The notes: generated from the sequence alone by a model not told the origin. DNA of 14,000 bases from Prevotella sp. (GCA_017430675.1 JAFRMM010000063.1:1-14000), one strand, 5' to 3'. Shown: positions 1 to 9,350, counted from the first letter of the stretch. Numbers and translations: made by a program.

Positions 1-1871
1 AGACGGCCAGCGGGGTTATAGTCGCCGAAGAGTACGTCGGCGATGGCTGTTCCTCCCTCCTGTCCTGGGTAGTAGGCTGTCAGCAGGGCATTGGCGTTGG
101 CGGCTGCCCAACTCTTGTCCAGGGGCCGTCCTTCGATATAGACCACCACGAGGGGCTTGCCCGTGGCCTTGAGGGCATCGAGCAGTCTCTGCTGGTCACC
201 CAGGAGCGTCAGCGTCGCACGGTCGAAGCCTTCGCCACAGTCCATGTCGCTGATGGTCTTGCCGTCTGTCACGGCGGCACCCGTCTCCTTGTAACTGGTC
301 TTGAAGTCGCGGGCGCTGGAGCCTCCCACGGCTACGATGATGACATCGGCACGACTGGCTGCCTCCACGGCTGTCTGGATATTGGATTCAGAGATATCGC
401 GAACGGCACACCCCTTGACATATTCCACCTGACTGGCGGGTAGTTTCTGACGGATGCCGTCGAGGATGGTCTTTACGTTGCCGTCGTCCTGGGGGGCGGT
501 ATAGTCGCCCAACATGTTATAGACATTGTTGGCATTGGGGCCGCAAACGAGTACTTTTGCGCCCTTGTCCAACGGTAGGATATGATTCTCATTCTTCAGC
601 AGGGTGATACACTCGCGGGCTACGAAACGTGCCACATCCTTGTTGCTGTCGCAGCGTACCTGGTTCTTGGCCTTCTCCGTATCGACGTATGGATTCTCAA
701 AAAGGCCCATCTCGAACTTCATGCGAAGGATATTCGCCACGGCACGGTCGATCTCTTCCTCTTGGACGAGGCCGTCCTTCACGGCATCCACCAGCGGTTC
801 AAAGGCCAAGGCACCCAGGTCGGCATCCACACCGGCACGGAGGGCCATGATGCCTGCCTCCTGCTTGTCGCGTGCCACGCGATGAGTGCCATGGATGCCG
901 TCGATGCTATAGAGGTCACTCACCACGAATCCTCCGAATCTCCATTCGCCACGTAAAAGGTCAGTGAGCAGTGTCTTGCTGGCAGTGCTGGGCACCCCGT
1001 CGAGGGAGTTGTAGGAGGTCATCACGGAGAGGGCACCCGCATCGATGGCTTTCTTGAAGGGAGGCAGGAAGTTCTCTCTCAGTTCGCGGGGGCCGGCAAA
1101 CGTAGGCCCACCGTTCTGTCCACCCTCCGTGGTGCCATAGCCGATGAAGTGCTTCAGCGTGGCCACGGTGGCATCTGGCATAGAGAGGTTGCCCGCTCCA
1201 AGTCCCTTTACCATCGCTGCTCCCAGTTCACCTGCGAGTACGGGGTCTTCACCCATTGTCTCTTCCACTCGTGACCAGCGGGGATCGCGCACAAGGTCGA
1301 GCACGGGACCATAACTGATATGGCCACCCTGCAGACGGATCTCCCCGCCAATCACCTTACCAGCCCTTTCTATCAGGTCAGGATCCCATGTGGCAGCCAT
1401 GCCGAAGCCCGTTGGGAACACGGTGGTGCCGATGGCCATGTGACCATGTGGCGCTTCCTCTGCCAGAAAGAGGGGAATGCCCAGGCGCGTGTTCTCTATG
1501 ACGTATCTCTGGAGGGCATTGCCAGCCTTTGCAGCCAACTCTGGGTTCAGACCGTTCTCCAGCGACTTCTGTGTCCAGGGGTCGGCACGGTAGGTCCCCC
1601 ACAGCATACCGATCTGACCCTCGGCAATGTCCTTCTTGAACAGTTCTGAGGGCACCACGTCCTTGCCTTTGATGGTGTAGTAGTTCCAGGCCAGCGTGCA
1701 ACGCAACTGGCCCACCTTCTCTTCCAGTGTCATCCGCTGGATCAGGTCGCTGACTCTTTCCTCTACCTTTAGTTGTGGGTTCTGGTACGGCAGTGGAGCC
1801 TTTGTCTTCTTGGCTGCCCAGAGACCTATGGACAGGCCGCAGAGCAAGATGGTAAACAGGTATCTTTTCAT
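1..1871 (-). CDS. GH3 family beta-glycosidase, secreted, C-terminus cut by window edge
   Basis: Probable exo-acting beta-glucosidase, beta-xylosidase or related GH3 enzyme; sequence alone does not fix the sugar. The frame is open from the ATG at 1871 to the window edge, giving 623 residues. It begins with a hydrophobic signal peptide (MKRYLFTILLCGLSIGLWAA). The GH3 barrel follows, with RMTLEEKVGQL near residue 50, a substrate-pocket segment AEEAPHGHMAIGTTVFP, KHFIGYG, and the nucleophile motif VVSDLYSIDGI with Asp319. The second GH3 domain is also present: ECITLLKNE, then CGEGFDR with Glu547 as candidate acid/base, and GDYNPAGR at the cut end. The rest of that domain and the usual fibronectin-III-like tail lie outside the window. 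The ATG lies 25 nt after the stop of the EEP-GH78 gene, with no promoter visible between them, so the genes are probably co-transcribed. The family call is secure; the specificity is open. Confidence 0.93.
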   Translation of the reverse strand, partial: MKRYLFTILLCGLSIGLWAAKKTKAPLPYQNPQLKVEERVSDLIQRMTLEEKVGQLRCTLAWNYYTIKGKDVVPSELFKKDIAEGQIGMLWGTYRADPWTQKSLENGLNPELAAKAGNALQRYVIENTRLGIPLFLAEEAPHGHMAIGTTVFPTGFGMAATWDPDLIERAGKVIGGEIRLQGGHISYGPVLDLVRDPRWSRVEETMGEDPVLAGELGAAMVKGLGAGNLSMPDATVATLKHFIGYGTTEGGQNGGPTFAGPRELRENFLPPFKKAIDAGALSVMTSYNSLDGVPSTASKTLLTDLLRGEWRFGGFVVSDLYSIDGIHGTHRVARDKQEAGIMALRAGVDADLGALAFEPLVDAVKDGLVQEEEIDRAVANILRMKFEMGLFENPYVDTEKAKNQVRCDSNKDVARFVARECITLLKNENHILPLDKGAKVLVCGPNANNVYNMLGDYTAPQDDGNVKTILDGIRQKLPASQVEYVKGCAVRDISESNIQTAVEAASRADVIIVAVGGSSARDFKTSYKETGAAVTDGKTISDMDCGEGFDRATLTLLGDQQRLLDALKATGKPLVVVYIEGRPLDKSWAAANANALLTAYYPGQEGGTAIADVLFGDYNPAGR

Positions 1872-1896
1872 TATATCTTATTGTATGGTTTCATTA

Positions 1897-4800
1897 TTAT
1901 CTGACGATATGATAAGTTCCACTTTTGTATTCTTTGGATGTAGATTCTCCCGGCAGGGTGACGGTGGCGGTTGCACCCTCTGGAATGGTAAAGTCCCAGA
2001 TCCATTTCTCGCCCTCATATTTCCAGGCACTCTTAATGAGACCTGCGGCTGACAGGTATTCTGCATTGATGAATCCCAATCGCCTGTCGGCAACAGGACT
2101 CATGATGATATGCTTAAAGCCTGGCTGTGCGGGATCAGCAGCGATGCCCGCAACAGACTCCCAAAGCCACTGACATACGCACCCGTATGCATAGTGGTTA
2201 AAACTGTTCATGCCTACGGGACCCATACCATGGTCCTTCATATAACTGTTCCAGCGTTCCCAGATCGTGGTGGCACCGTTGTCGATTGAGTAAATCCAAC
2301 TGGGATTCTTGTTTTGGAAAAGCAGTTCGAAGGCGATATCGGTCAGTCCGTATTCCGTCAGCGTAGCCATCAGTATGGAAGTTCCCAGGAAACCAGTCTG
2401 CAGGCAGTTGTCGTGATCAGCAAAATTCTGACGCAGTCTGGCGAGCATCTGCTCCTTGGCGGCCCCCTCCACAATCCTGTTTTTCAGAGCAAAGAGGGCA
2501 GGGGTCTGCATCGTGTTCAGGATAGCGGTTTTGAAAGTGCCGTCATCATTGAGAAAGGTCTCTTTGATATAGGCTCTGGCAGCATCCGCCATCTGTTGGT
2601 ACTTGGCGGCTTCACGTCCTGATGCTCTTGCCATATCACGCATCATTTCAGCATCGATGACCCAGTAGGAGGCTCCTAAATAACTCCAGTAACTGATGGC
2701 CTCAGGCTTCCGTTTCCAGTTCTCGTCGAAGGCTTTGTTCGTACAGGTTTCCAAAGGCTCGCAACTCAGCCAGTCGGCCCACTGATAGTCGCCGTTTTCC
2801 TTGGCGTGTGCAGGATGGTCGTATTTCGTGTCGTTGACGTACTGCATGAATCGGTCCATCGTCTCCCAGTTCTCGTCGATGATGGCTTTGTCGCCATACT
2901 GTTTCCATATTGTCCAGGGCACAATGATACCGGCATCTGCCCAGCCCAGCCGCATCATCTCATTTCCATATTGTGCCGTTGGTGCCACACCAGGGAAACC
3001 ACCCGTCTCACCCTGGCTGTCACACATGTCGCGCATCCATTTATGGAAGAAGCGGTTGGTATTGGCAAAGAAAGTTCCTGTCTCTGCAAACACCTGTGTA
3101 TCGGCGGTCCAGCCTAATCGCTCATCACGCTGCGGACAGTCTGTCGGCACGGATAGATAGTTGGAACGCTGCCCCCAGAGTGTATTAGAGATCAGTTGAT
3201 TGATGAGATTGTTGCCTGTGGTTATGGTGCCTGTTTCGATGTCCTTGGCGATGGAAGTGATGGGAATAGACTCAATCACTTGGATTTTCACTTCTCCGGT
3301 GGCTGTTATGGAAATATAGCGGTAGCCGAAGAAAGTAGCGCGAGGCTGAAAGCGGACAGCACCCTTTGTCTCACCGAAAGTGTAGGTTAGACGCATACCC
3401 TTGTCCTGCATACGCAGGTTGCGACGGTGCACACTGCCCTCAGGACCATCCATGCCCCTGCGTTCTGAACCGTTACCGTCGTTGAGCATCTCACCTGGCA
3501 GACAGGTCAGTACCGTACCAGACTGGGCCTCGAATTCGAAATAAGGCACTGCAGCACAGTTTTGTCCGAAGTCAATGACCAGTGTCTCGCCTGTTTTCAG
3601 TAAGATGGTCTCGTCAGGCAAATAACTGCGCTTGATGATGACCTTCCCGTGTTCTGTGTCTTTTTGGTTCTCTGCCAGTTTCTCTCCGATAACGCCTTCC
3701 CATACGTAGGTCTTGACAGGCTTCAGGGCGAGGTCGTGGCGCAGATATATCTCCGCACCCTCTGATGGCAGGATCTCGCCATTGAACTCTGTGTTTATTT
3801 CAGGCTTGGAGAGTTTTCCTGGTGTTGCATAGCCAGGTAACTCACGGGCATCGTATTCTTCGCCGTCGAAGATGGCTGCGTGTCTGACGGGGCCCGCGAT
3901 GCCGGCCTTCCAGTGGTCGCAGTCCGTACCGCAGTATTGTTTGCTGCCGTCTGCGAAGGTCAGTTCAAGGACGCCTCGGAAAGCACATTTCTTGCCAATC
4001 ATGCCATCGTGCTCGCCTGGGGTGACGATCTTGTCTGCCCACCATCCTGGGGTCACTTGTGCGGAAAACGTATTCTCGTTTCCTGCCTGTTTCCTGATGG
4101 CATCCGTGATATCGTAGGTGAATGAGCGCTTCGTCTTGGCATGATGAGTGAAGCCGGGCTTCAATACTTCTTCCCCTACGACTTGTCCGTTCACATATAG
4201 TTCAAAGACTCCCAGACCTGTCGCCATCCATTTTGCGGATATAACGTTCTTCTTGTTCTTGAGTGTCGTGACAAACCAATTGGCACCATCGGCAGCCCGC
4301 AGAATCTGGTCTGCGCGCCCCTCCGCCACGGGAGCATCTTTTACGGAGATCCATTCCGACACCTTCCAGGCCGAGGCATCGAGGGCAGGCATCTTCTTTC
4401 CCACGGTCGGCAGGACCGTGGCGCTTGCCGTCTTAGCAGGATAACTGAGGCGCACAAAGACGGGATAGTGGTCTGAGGGAACCCGTTTCTCGTATTTCGT
4501 AAAGTCGATCTCTGAAGGTGCATCGTGACCTTTCTGCGTGATGACGGAATCTGCTGGCGATGTCCAGTAGCCGTTGGTGAGCACCCCATAGCGCTCCACG
4601 GTGAAGCAGGGTGACACGAACACGTGGTCGATACGGCTTGTCGTCTTCAGGTCTGGATTAAAACTGTTGAACGTGCCGTTTTCTGCAAAACGCCGTTGGG
4701 CTTTCTCGTAACTGTCGTCCAGCAGTCCTGAGTCGGTGAAGGTCGAATAGATGATATTCGTCTGATCCACATTGAAGTCGCCTGTCAGGATGACGGGCTT

Positions 4801-5349
4801 GTCGCCCGCAATCGTCCTGATGCGCTCCGTCACCAGTTTCGCTGCCTCCTGACGAGCCACGATTCCCACGTGGTCCATGTGGAGATTGAAGAAGTAGAAG
4901 TCCCACTGGTTCTGTTTGTCTTCGAAATGTCCCCATGTACAGATCCTGATACATGCCGCGTCCCAGCCGAGTCCGGGCTTGTCAGGTGTCTCCGAGAGCC
5001 AGAAGTCATCATGGTCGAGCAGGGTCAGCCTCTGTCGGTCGTAGAAGATGGCCTCATGTTCCCCGCCATGGATCCCGTCATCGCGTCCCTTGCCGATATA
5101 GTCATAACCGGGCAAGAGACCAAGCATGTCGTACAACTGCTGTTCCAGCACCTCCTGGGTTCCGAAGATGTCAGGATGCTCAAAGGCAATCTGATCGCAG
5201 ATCGGGCTCTTCCGCTGTTCCCAACCGTTTCCGGCCTCTGCATCCCACTTGTTCTGATAACGGATATTGTAGGAACCCACATAGAGTGTCTGTGCCTGAA
5301 CCAGTACGGCGGCACAGATGCAAATACTACTGAATAACCACTTTCTCAT
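1897..5349 (-). CDS. Secreted fusion: EEP-fold phosphoesterase domain + GH78 alpha-L-rhamnosidase
   Basis: Single 1150-residue frame carrying two enzymes. Residues 1-20 are a signal peptide ending VQAQ. Residues 21-305 are an endonuclease/exonuclease/phosphatase (EEP) domain with all expected motifs: YNIRY (27-31), GTQE with metal ligand Glu66, NLHMDH with His157, TGDFN with Asp191 and Asn193, RIDHVF with Asp241, and SDHYP with Asp293-His294. From about residue 325 to the end is a full-length GH78: N-terminal beta-sandwich (VFELYVNG), an (alpha/alpha)6 barrel with TDCPQRDERLGW (Glu743 as general acid) and TTIWERW (Glu1031 as general base), and a C-terminal beta domain. GH78 releases terminal alpha-L-rhamnose by inversion. 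The EEP domain could be a phosphomonoesterase, phosphodiesterase or nuclease; a role on phosphorylated sugars is inference from the mannosidase next door. The start lies inside the upstream gene, and the signal peptide directly after it supports this start. Confidence 0.95.
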   Translation of the reverse strand: MRKWLFSSICICAAVLVQAQTLYVGSYNIRYQNKWDAEAGNGWEQRKSPICDQIAFEHPDIFGTQEVLEQQLYDMLGLLPGYDYIGKGRDDGIHGGEHEAIFYDRQRLTLLDHDDFWLSETPDKPGLGWDAACIRICTWGHFEDKQNQWDFYFFNLHMDHVGIVARQEAAKLVTERIRTIAGDKPVILTGDFNVDQTNIIYSTFTDSGLLDDSYEKAQRRFAENGTFNSFNPDLKTTSRIDHVFVSPCFTVERYGVLTNGYWTSPADSVITQKGHDAPSEIDFTKYEKRVPSDHYPVFVRLSYPAKTASATVLPTVGKKMPALDASAWKVSEWISVKDAPVAEGRADQILRAADGANWFVTTLKNKKNVISAKWMATGLGVFELYVNGQVVGEEVLKPGFTHHAKTKRSFTYDITDAIRKQAGNENTFSAQVTPGWWADKIVTPGEHDGMIGKKCAFRGVLELTFADGSKQYCGTDCDHWKAGIAGPVRHAAIFDGEEYDARELPGYATPGKLSKPEINTEFNGEILPSEGAEIYLRHDLALKPVKTYVWEGVIGEKLAENQKDTEHGKVIIKRSYLPDETILLKTGETLVIDFGQNCAAVPYFEFEAQSGTVLTCLPGEMLNDGNGSERRGMDGPEGSVHRRNLRMQDKGMRLTYTFGETKGAVRFQPRATFFGYRYISITATGEVKIQVIESIPITSIAKDIETGTITTGNNLINQLISNTLWGQRSNYLSVPTDCPQRDERLGWTADTQVFAETGTFFANTNRFFHKWMRDMCDSQGETGGFPGVAPTAQYGNEMMRLGWADAGIIVPWTIWKQYGDKAIIDENWETMDRFMQYVNDTKYDHPAHAKENGDYQWADWLSCEPLETCTNKAFDENWKRKPEAISYWSYLGASYWVIDAEMMRDMARASGREAAKYQQMADAARAYIKETFLNDDGTFKTAILNTMQTPALFALKNRIVEGAAKEQMLARLRQNFADHDNCLQTGFLGTSILMATLTEYGLTDIAFELLFQNKNPSWIYSIDNGATTIWERWNSYMKDHGMGPVGMNSFNHYAYGCVCQWLWESVAGIAADPAQPGFKHIIMSPVADRRLGFINAEYLSAAGLIKSAWKYEGEKWIWDFTIPEGATATVTLPGESTSKEYKSGTYHIVR
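5327..5349 (-). other. 23-bp gene overlap between the two fusion genes
   Basis: The ATG of the EEP-GH78 gene (5347-5349) lies inside the last codons of the mannosidase-fucosidase gene, in another frame. The upstream protein continues as YEKVVIQ before its TAG at 5327-5329. No Shine-Dalgarno sequence is visible before the internal ATG. The arrangement suggests translational coupling, so the two multi-enzyme proteins would be made from one transcript. The overlap is seen directly; the coupling is inference. Confidence 0.85.
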
Positions 5350-8300
5350 ATTTCACTGTTTCTGATTCGTTCACCATCTGTTTAGCCTTCAGCCGGACGT
5401 AGCGGCAGTCCGTCGGGGCGAAATACACATCCTGCATGATGGGGTTGTTGCGGATATTCGAGAACTCGCCCGAAGCAATTAGCCTCATGCCCTCCAGCGT
5501 ATCGCCGACATAGATCTCATAGTGTGAGATCATGCCGTTCTGTGCGGGTTTGTAGTAGAGCGAGTGAATCTGGCTGCGCTCGCCGAGGTCGAGCACCACG
5601 CCCTTGCCGTCGGGGTCATTCACGAGGGTGGCGGGCTTTCCCTTGATCTCCTGCTCCTTCTGTTCGTAACTCTCCAGGGCATTGGGGGCATAGTAGGCTC
5701 CCAATCCGTTGATGCAGAGCGGGCCGCGGGCCTCCTCGAAGCGGATGCGCAGCCGTTTGGTGCTGATGGACTGGAAACGGAGCAGCCGCTTGTAGCCGAT
5801 GGTGGTCGTCGCCTCCTTGATCTTCAGGGGCTGCCATTGGCCGTTCACCTCATAGTCGATGCAGAATCTCTGTACGCGCTGGCCCAGGGGGATATACTCC
5901 TGCAGCATGAGGCGGTTGATCTTCTGCGTGCCTCTCAGTGATACCTCCAGCGTGGTCTGGGTCACACCATCCTCAGTAGCCCAGTAGGTGTCGTAGTTGC
6001 CATCCGTGAGGTTCTGGGTACCGAAGCATTTCTTGTCACGTGTGTTGGAGGCTTTGATGCCGGCCTTCTTCAACAGGTTATTGCTCAGTTCGCCCATCAC
6101 CAGTTTGTGGTAATCGACGGCATGGGCGGAGTCGATGGGATGGATGAGTCCGTCCTTATCGACGGGGAAGTTCAGCAGGAAAGTGCCGTTATGCCCCACG
6201 CTGCGGTAGTAGAGGTCGGTCAACTGTTCCACACTCTTCACCCTGTTGTCCTCGATCTCATGGTAGAACCAGCCTGGGCGGATGCTGGTGTTGCACTCTG
6301 AGGGCACCCACGTGTCGCCGTCGGCATGGCCGCTCGTCAGTTCGTAGTATTTGTCGTAGCCGGGATATACCTCCTTAATACGCAGGAACGACCAGTTGGT
6401 GGCATCGGCATAGCCGTTCTCGTTGCCCACCCACCGGCAGCCGGGGCCGCCGTCGGAGAAGATGATGGCCTGGGGCTGATGCCGATAGACCAACTGGTGT
6501 GCACGGGGGAAGTCGTAGTAGGTGCGACGGTCGATCGTGCGCGACTCCTTGGCACCGCCATACCAGCCGTCACCGCCGTTGGCTCCGTCGAACCACACCT
6601 CGAACAACTCGCCGTACTGGGTGAGCAGTTCCTCCAACTGAGCGTAGAAGTACTCCACGTAGAGTGGGGTGCTGTAGAAGCCCTGATGACGATCCCACGG
6701 TGAGAGGTAGAGACCCAGTTTCAGACCGTATTTCCTACAGGCAGCCGCCAGTTCGCCCACAATGTCGCCCTGACCGTTCTTGTAGGGGGAATTGCGCACG
6801 CTGTAGTCTGTGTATTTCGTGGGCCACAGGCAGAAACCGTCATGGTGCTTGGCGGTCAGGATGATCCCTTTCATGCCAACCTCCTTGATGGTCTTGGCCC
6901 ATTGCTCCGTATCAAGTCGTGTGGGGTTGAACGACTGGGGGTCGGCATCGCCGTAGCCCCACTCACGGTCGCCGAATGTGTTGGGTCCGAAGTGGATGAA
7001 GGCATAGGTCTCCAACTTCTGCCAGTTCACCTGATGTACTGTCGGCAGGGGGGGGACGGGGGCTGGTGCCTCCACCTGGATTGTTGTTGTGGCAGAGGAG
7101 AAGGAGTAGGGGGCATCGTCGGCCGCCGTTCCGCGCTGTGTGTTGGGTGTGTCTCCCAACAGGAAACCGATCCTGGCTCCTCCGAGCAGTGTGTCGTGGC
7201 CGAGGTAGTTATGCTGATAGTCTGTCCCGTCGAGGGTCATCTGCTGGATATAGCAGCCCTTGCCCTCGCTCTCGATGCTGATGTCCCTGCCGTTCTCGAG
7301 GTGCACCGTCGCCTTCCGGAAGTAGGGCGTGCCGATAACGTACTGGTTGCTGCCAGGACAGACGGGGTAGAAGCCCAGGGCCGAGAAGACGTACCAGGCC
7401 GAGGTCTGACCGTTGTCCTCGTCGCCGCAGTAGCCGTCGGGACGGTCGGTATAGAGACGGTCCATCACCTGGCGGATCCAGTACTGCGACTTCCAGGGCT
7501 CGCCGCTGTAGCCGTAGAGGTAGATCATGTGCTGGATGGGCTGGTTGCCGTGGGCGTAGTTGCCCATGTTCATGATCTGCATCTCACGGATCTCATGGAT
7601 GGGGAAGCCGTAATAACTGTCGTCGAAGACGGGGGGCAGGTTGAACACGGAGTCCATCATCTGGTTGAACTGCGCCTTGCCGCCCATCAGGTTGATGAGT
7701 CCCTGCGGGTCGTGGAACACGCTCCAGGTGTAGTGCCAACTGTTGCCCTCTGTGAAGGCGTCGCCCCATTTCAGGGGGTTGAAGGGCTCGGCGAACTGCC
7801 CGTTCTCCAGTCTGCCCCGCATCAGTCTAGTCGAGGGGTCGAACAGGTTCCTGTAGTTCATCGCCCGCTTGGCATAGACGGCCATCTCCTGCTCAGGCTT
7901 GCCGAGGGCCTTGCCCAACTGGTAGATGCACCAGTCATCGTAGGCATACTCCAGCGTGCGGGCAGCGTTCTCGTTGATGTTCACGTCGCAGGGTATGTAG
8001 CCCAGTCTGTTGTAGTATTCGTAGCCCAGCCGGCCTGTGGAACTCACCTCGGGATGGACGGCCCCAGTGCCGTGCACCACGGCCTGCCACAGTGTCTCCA
8101 CGTCGTAGCCGCGAAGACCCTTCAGCCAGGCATCGGCCACGATCGAGGCCGAGTTGTTGCCCACCATGCAGCCACGGTGACCGGGACTGGCCCACTCGGG
8201 CAGGAAGCCGCTCTCCTGATAGGCGTTCACCAGTCCCTTCTGTATCTTCACGTTCATCGACGGATAGACGAGGTTGAGCAGCGGGAACAGACAGCGGAAC

Positions 8301-9349
8301 GTGTCCCAGAAGCCCGTGTCGGTGAACAGGTAGCCTTTCCTCACCTCACCGTTGTAAGGACTGTAGTGGACGGGCTCACCCTGGGCGTTGATCTCGTAGA
8401 AACTGCGGGGGAAGAGCACTGAACGGTAGAGACAACTGTAGAATGTGCGCAGGTGGTCGATGTCACCGTCCTCCACCTCGATACGGCCCAGTACCTCGTT
8501 CCACTGCTGGCAGCCCTTGGCCTTCACCTGCTCCAGACCGTCGCTGCCGATCTCCTTCAGGTTCTGCCCGGCCTGTTCCAGACTGATGAACGAGGAGGCC
8601 ACACGGGCGCAGACCTCCTCGCCGCGCCTGGTCTTGAACGTCACGATGGCTCCGGCATGGTCGGCCTGCACCTCGCCCTGCTGTGTGAAGAGACTGTCGC
8701 TGACGGTGACGAACGACTCGAACGGCTTGTCGAAGACGATGACGAACCAGTTCTTGAAATTCTCGGGCACGCCGCCGCTGTTGCGCGTGGTGTAGCCCAC
8801 CACCTTGTACTCCTCCGGGATCACCTTCACGTAGGAACCGCGGTCGAAGGCATCGATCACCACGTTGGCCTGCTCCGTCTGCGGGAAGGTGAACCGCATG
8901 ATGGTGGCACGCTCCGTCGGAGCCAGTTCGGCCACCACGTCGTAGTCTGCCAGATAGGCCCGGTAATAATAGGGCGTGGCGGTCTCGGCCTTATGGGAGA
9001 ACCAACTGGCACGCCGTTCCTCGTCGAACACGGGCTGGCCCACGGTGGGCATCAGCGAGAACTGTCCGTAGTCGTTGATCCACGGACTGGGCTGGTGGGT
9101 CTGCTTGAAGCCCCTGATCTTATCGGCGCTGTAGGTGTATTGCCAGCCGTCGCCCATTTTACCCGTCTGGGCCACCCAGAAGTTCATGCCCCACGGCATG
9201 GCCACGGCAGGATAGGTGTTGCCTGTCGAGAGGGCGTACTTCGATTCCGTACCCACCAGTGTACTTACGTAGTCAACGGGATTTGCGCCCATGGCCATAC
9301 CTTTGATCGTTACCAGAGATGTCAGGATCAGTGTCGTTAGTAGTCTCAT
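5327..9349 (-). CDS. Secreted fusion: GH92 alpha-mannosidase + GH29-B type alpha-L-fucosidase + discoidin-like modules
   Basis: Single 1340-residue frame. It begins with a signal peptide (MRLLTTLILTSLVTIKGMAMG). Residues about 23-755 are a complete GH92: GNTYPAVAMPWGMNFW, an IHEIREM segment with His585-Glu586 (a pair I recall from alpha-1,2-mannosidases), EGNSWHYTW with Glu534 as general acid, and GDEDNGQTSAWYVFSALGFYP with Asp643/Asp645 as base candidates. GH92 enzymes are calcium-dependent inverting exo-mannosidases. A proline-rich linker (APAPVPPLPT, 761-770) leads to GH29 (about 772-1090): HFGPNTFGDREWGYGD, AKHHDGFCLWPTKY, WFDG with nucleophile Asp921, and WVPSE with Glu1018 before SIRPGWFYHE. 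That last signature is typical of GH29-B, the alpha-1,3/4-fucosidases. Two discoidin (F5/8 type C)-like modules end the protein (about 1095-1222 and 1235-1340). First gene after the promoter at 9395; it overlaps the next gene by 23 bp. Confidence 0.95.
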   Translation of the reverse strand: MRLLTTLILTSLVTIKGMAMGANPVDYVSTLVGTESKYALSTGNTYPAVAMPWGMNFWVAQTGKMGDGWQYTYSADKIRGFKQTHQPSPWINDYGQFSLMPTVGQPVFDEERRASWFSHKAETATPYYYRAYLADYDVVAELAPTERATIMRFTFPQTEQANVVIDAFDRGSYVKVIPEEYKVVGYTTRNSGGVPENFKNWFVIVFDKPFESFVTVSDSLFTQQGEVQADHAGAIVTFKTRRGEEVCARVASSFISLEQAGQNLKEIGSDGLEQVKAKGCQQWNEVLGRIEVEDGDIDHLRTFYSCLYRSVLFPRSFYEINAQGEPVHYSPYNGEVRKGYLFTDTGFWDTFRCLFPLLNLVYPSMNVKIQKGLVNAYQESGFLPEWASPGHRGCMVGNNSASIVADAWLKGLRGYDVETLWQAVVHGTGAVHPEVSSTGRLGYEYYNRLGYIPCDVNINENAARTLEYAYDDWCIYQLGKALGKPEQEMAVYAKRAMNYRNLFDPSTRLMRGRLENGQFAEPFNPLKWGDAFTEGNSWHYTWSVFHDPQGLINLMGGKAQFNQMMDSVFNLPPVFDDSYYGFPIHEIREMQIMNMGNYAHGNQPIQHMIYLYGYSGEPWKSQYWIRQVMDRLYTDRPDGYCGDEDNGQTSAWYVFSALGFYPVCPGSNQYVIGTPYFRKATVHLENGRDISIESEGKGCYIQQMTLDGTDYQHNYLGHDTLLGGARIGFLLGDTPNTQRGTAADDAPYSFSSATTTIQVEAPAPVPPLPTVHQVNWQKLETYAFIHFGPNTFGDREWGYGDADPQSFNPTRLDTEQWAKTIKEVGMKGIILTAKHHDGFCLWPTKYTDYSVRNSPYKNGQGDIVGELAAACRKYGLKLGLYLSPWDRHQGFYSTPLYVEYFYAQLEELLTQYGELFEVWFDGANGGDGWYGGAKESRTIDRRTYYDFPRAHQLVYRHQPQAIIFSDGGPGCRWVGNENGYADATNWSFLRIKEVYPGYDKYYELTSGHADGDTWVPSECNTSIRPGWFYHEIEDNRVKSVEQLTDLYYRSVGHNGTFLLNFPVDKDGLIHPIDSAHAVDYHKLVMGELSNNLLKKAGIKASNTRDKKCFGTQNLTDGNYDTYWATEDGVTQTTLEVSLRGTQKINRLMLQEYIPLGQRVQRFCIDYEVNGQWQPLKIKEATTTIGYKRLLRFQSISTKRLRIRFEEARGPLCINGLGAYYAPNALESYEQKEQEIKGKPATLVNDPDGKGVVLDLGERSQIHSLYYKPAQNGMISHYEIYVGDTLEGMRLIASGEFSNIRNNPIMQDVYFAPTDCRYVRLKAKQMVNESETVKYEKVVIQ

Positions 9350-9350
9350 A

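Noticed and set aside
6842..8422. 526-codon open frame on the plus strand
   Set aside because: It is antisense to the GH92 part of the 1340-residue protein, whose motifs are intact. High G+C and codon bias often open such a shadow frame; its translation has low complexity and no recognisable domain.
8453..9340. 295-codon open frame on the plus strand
   Set aside because: It is antisense to the N-terminal GH92 region, with no recognisable domain; treated as a shadow frame.
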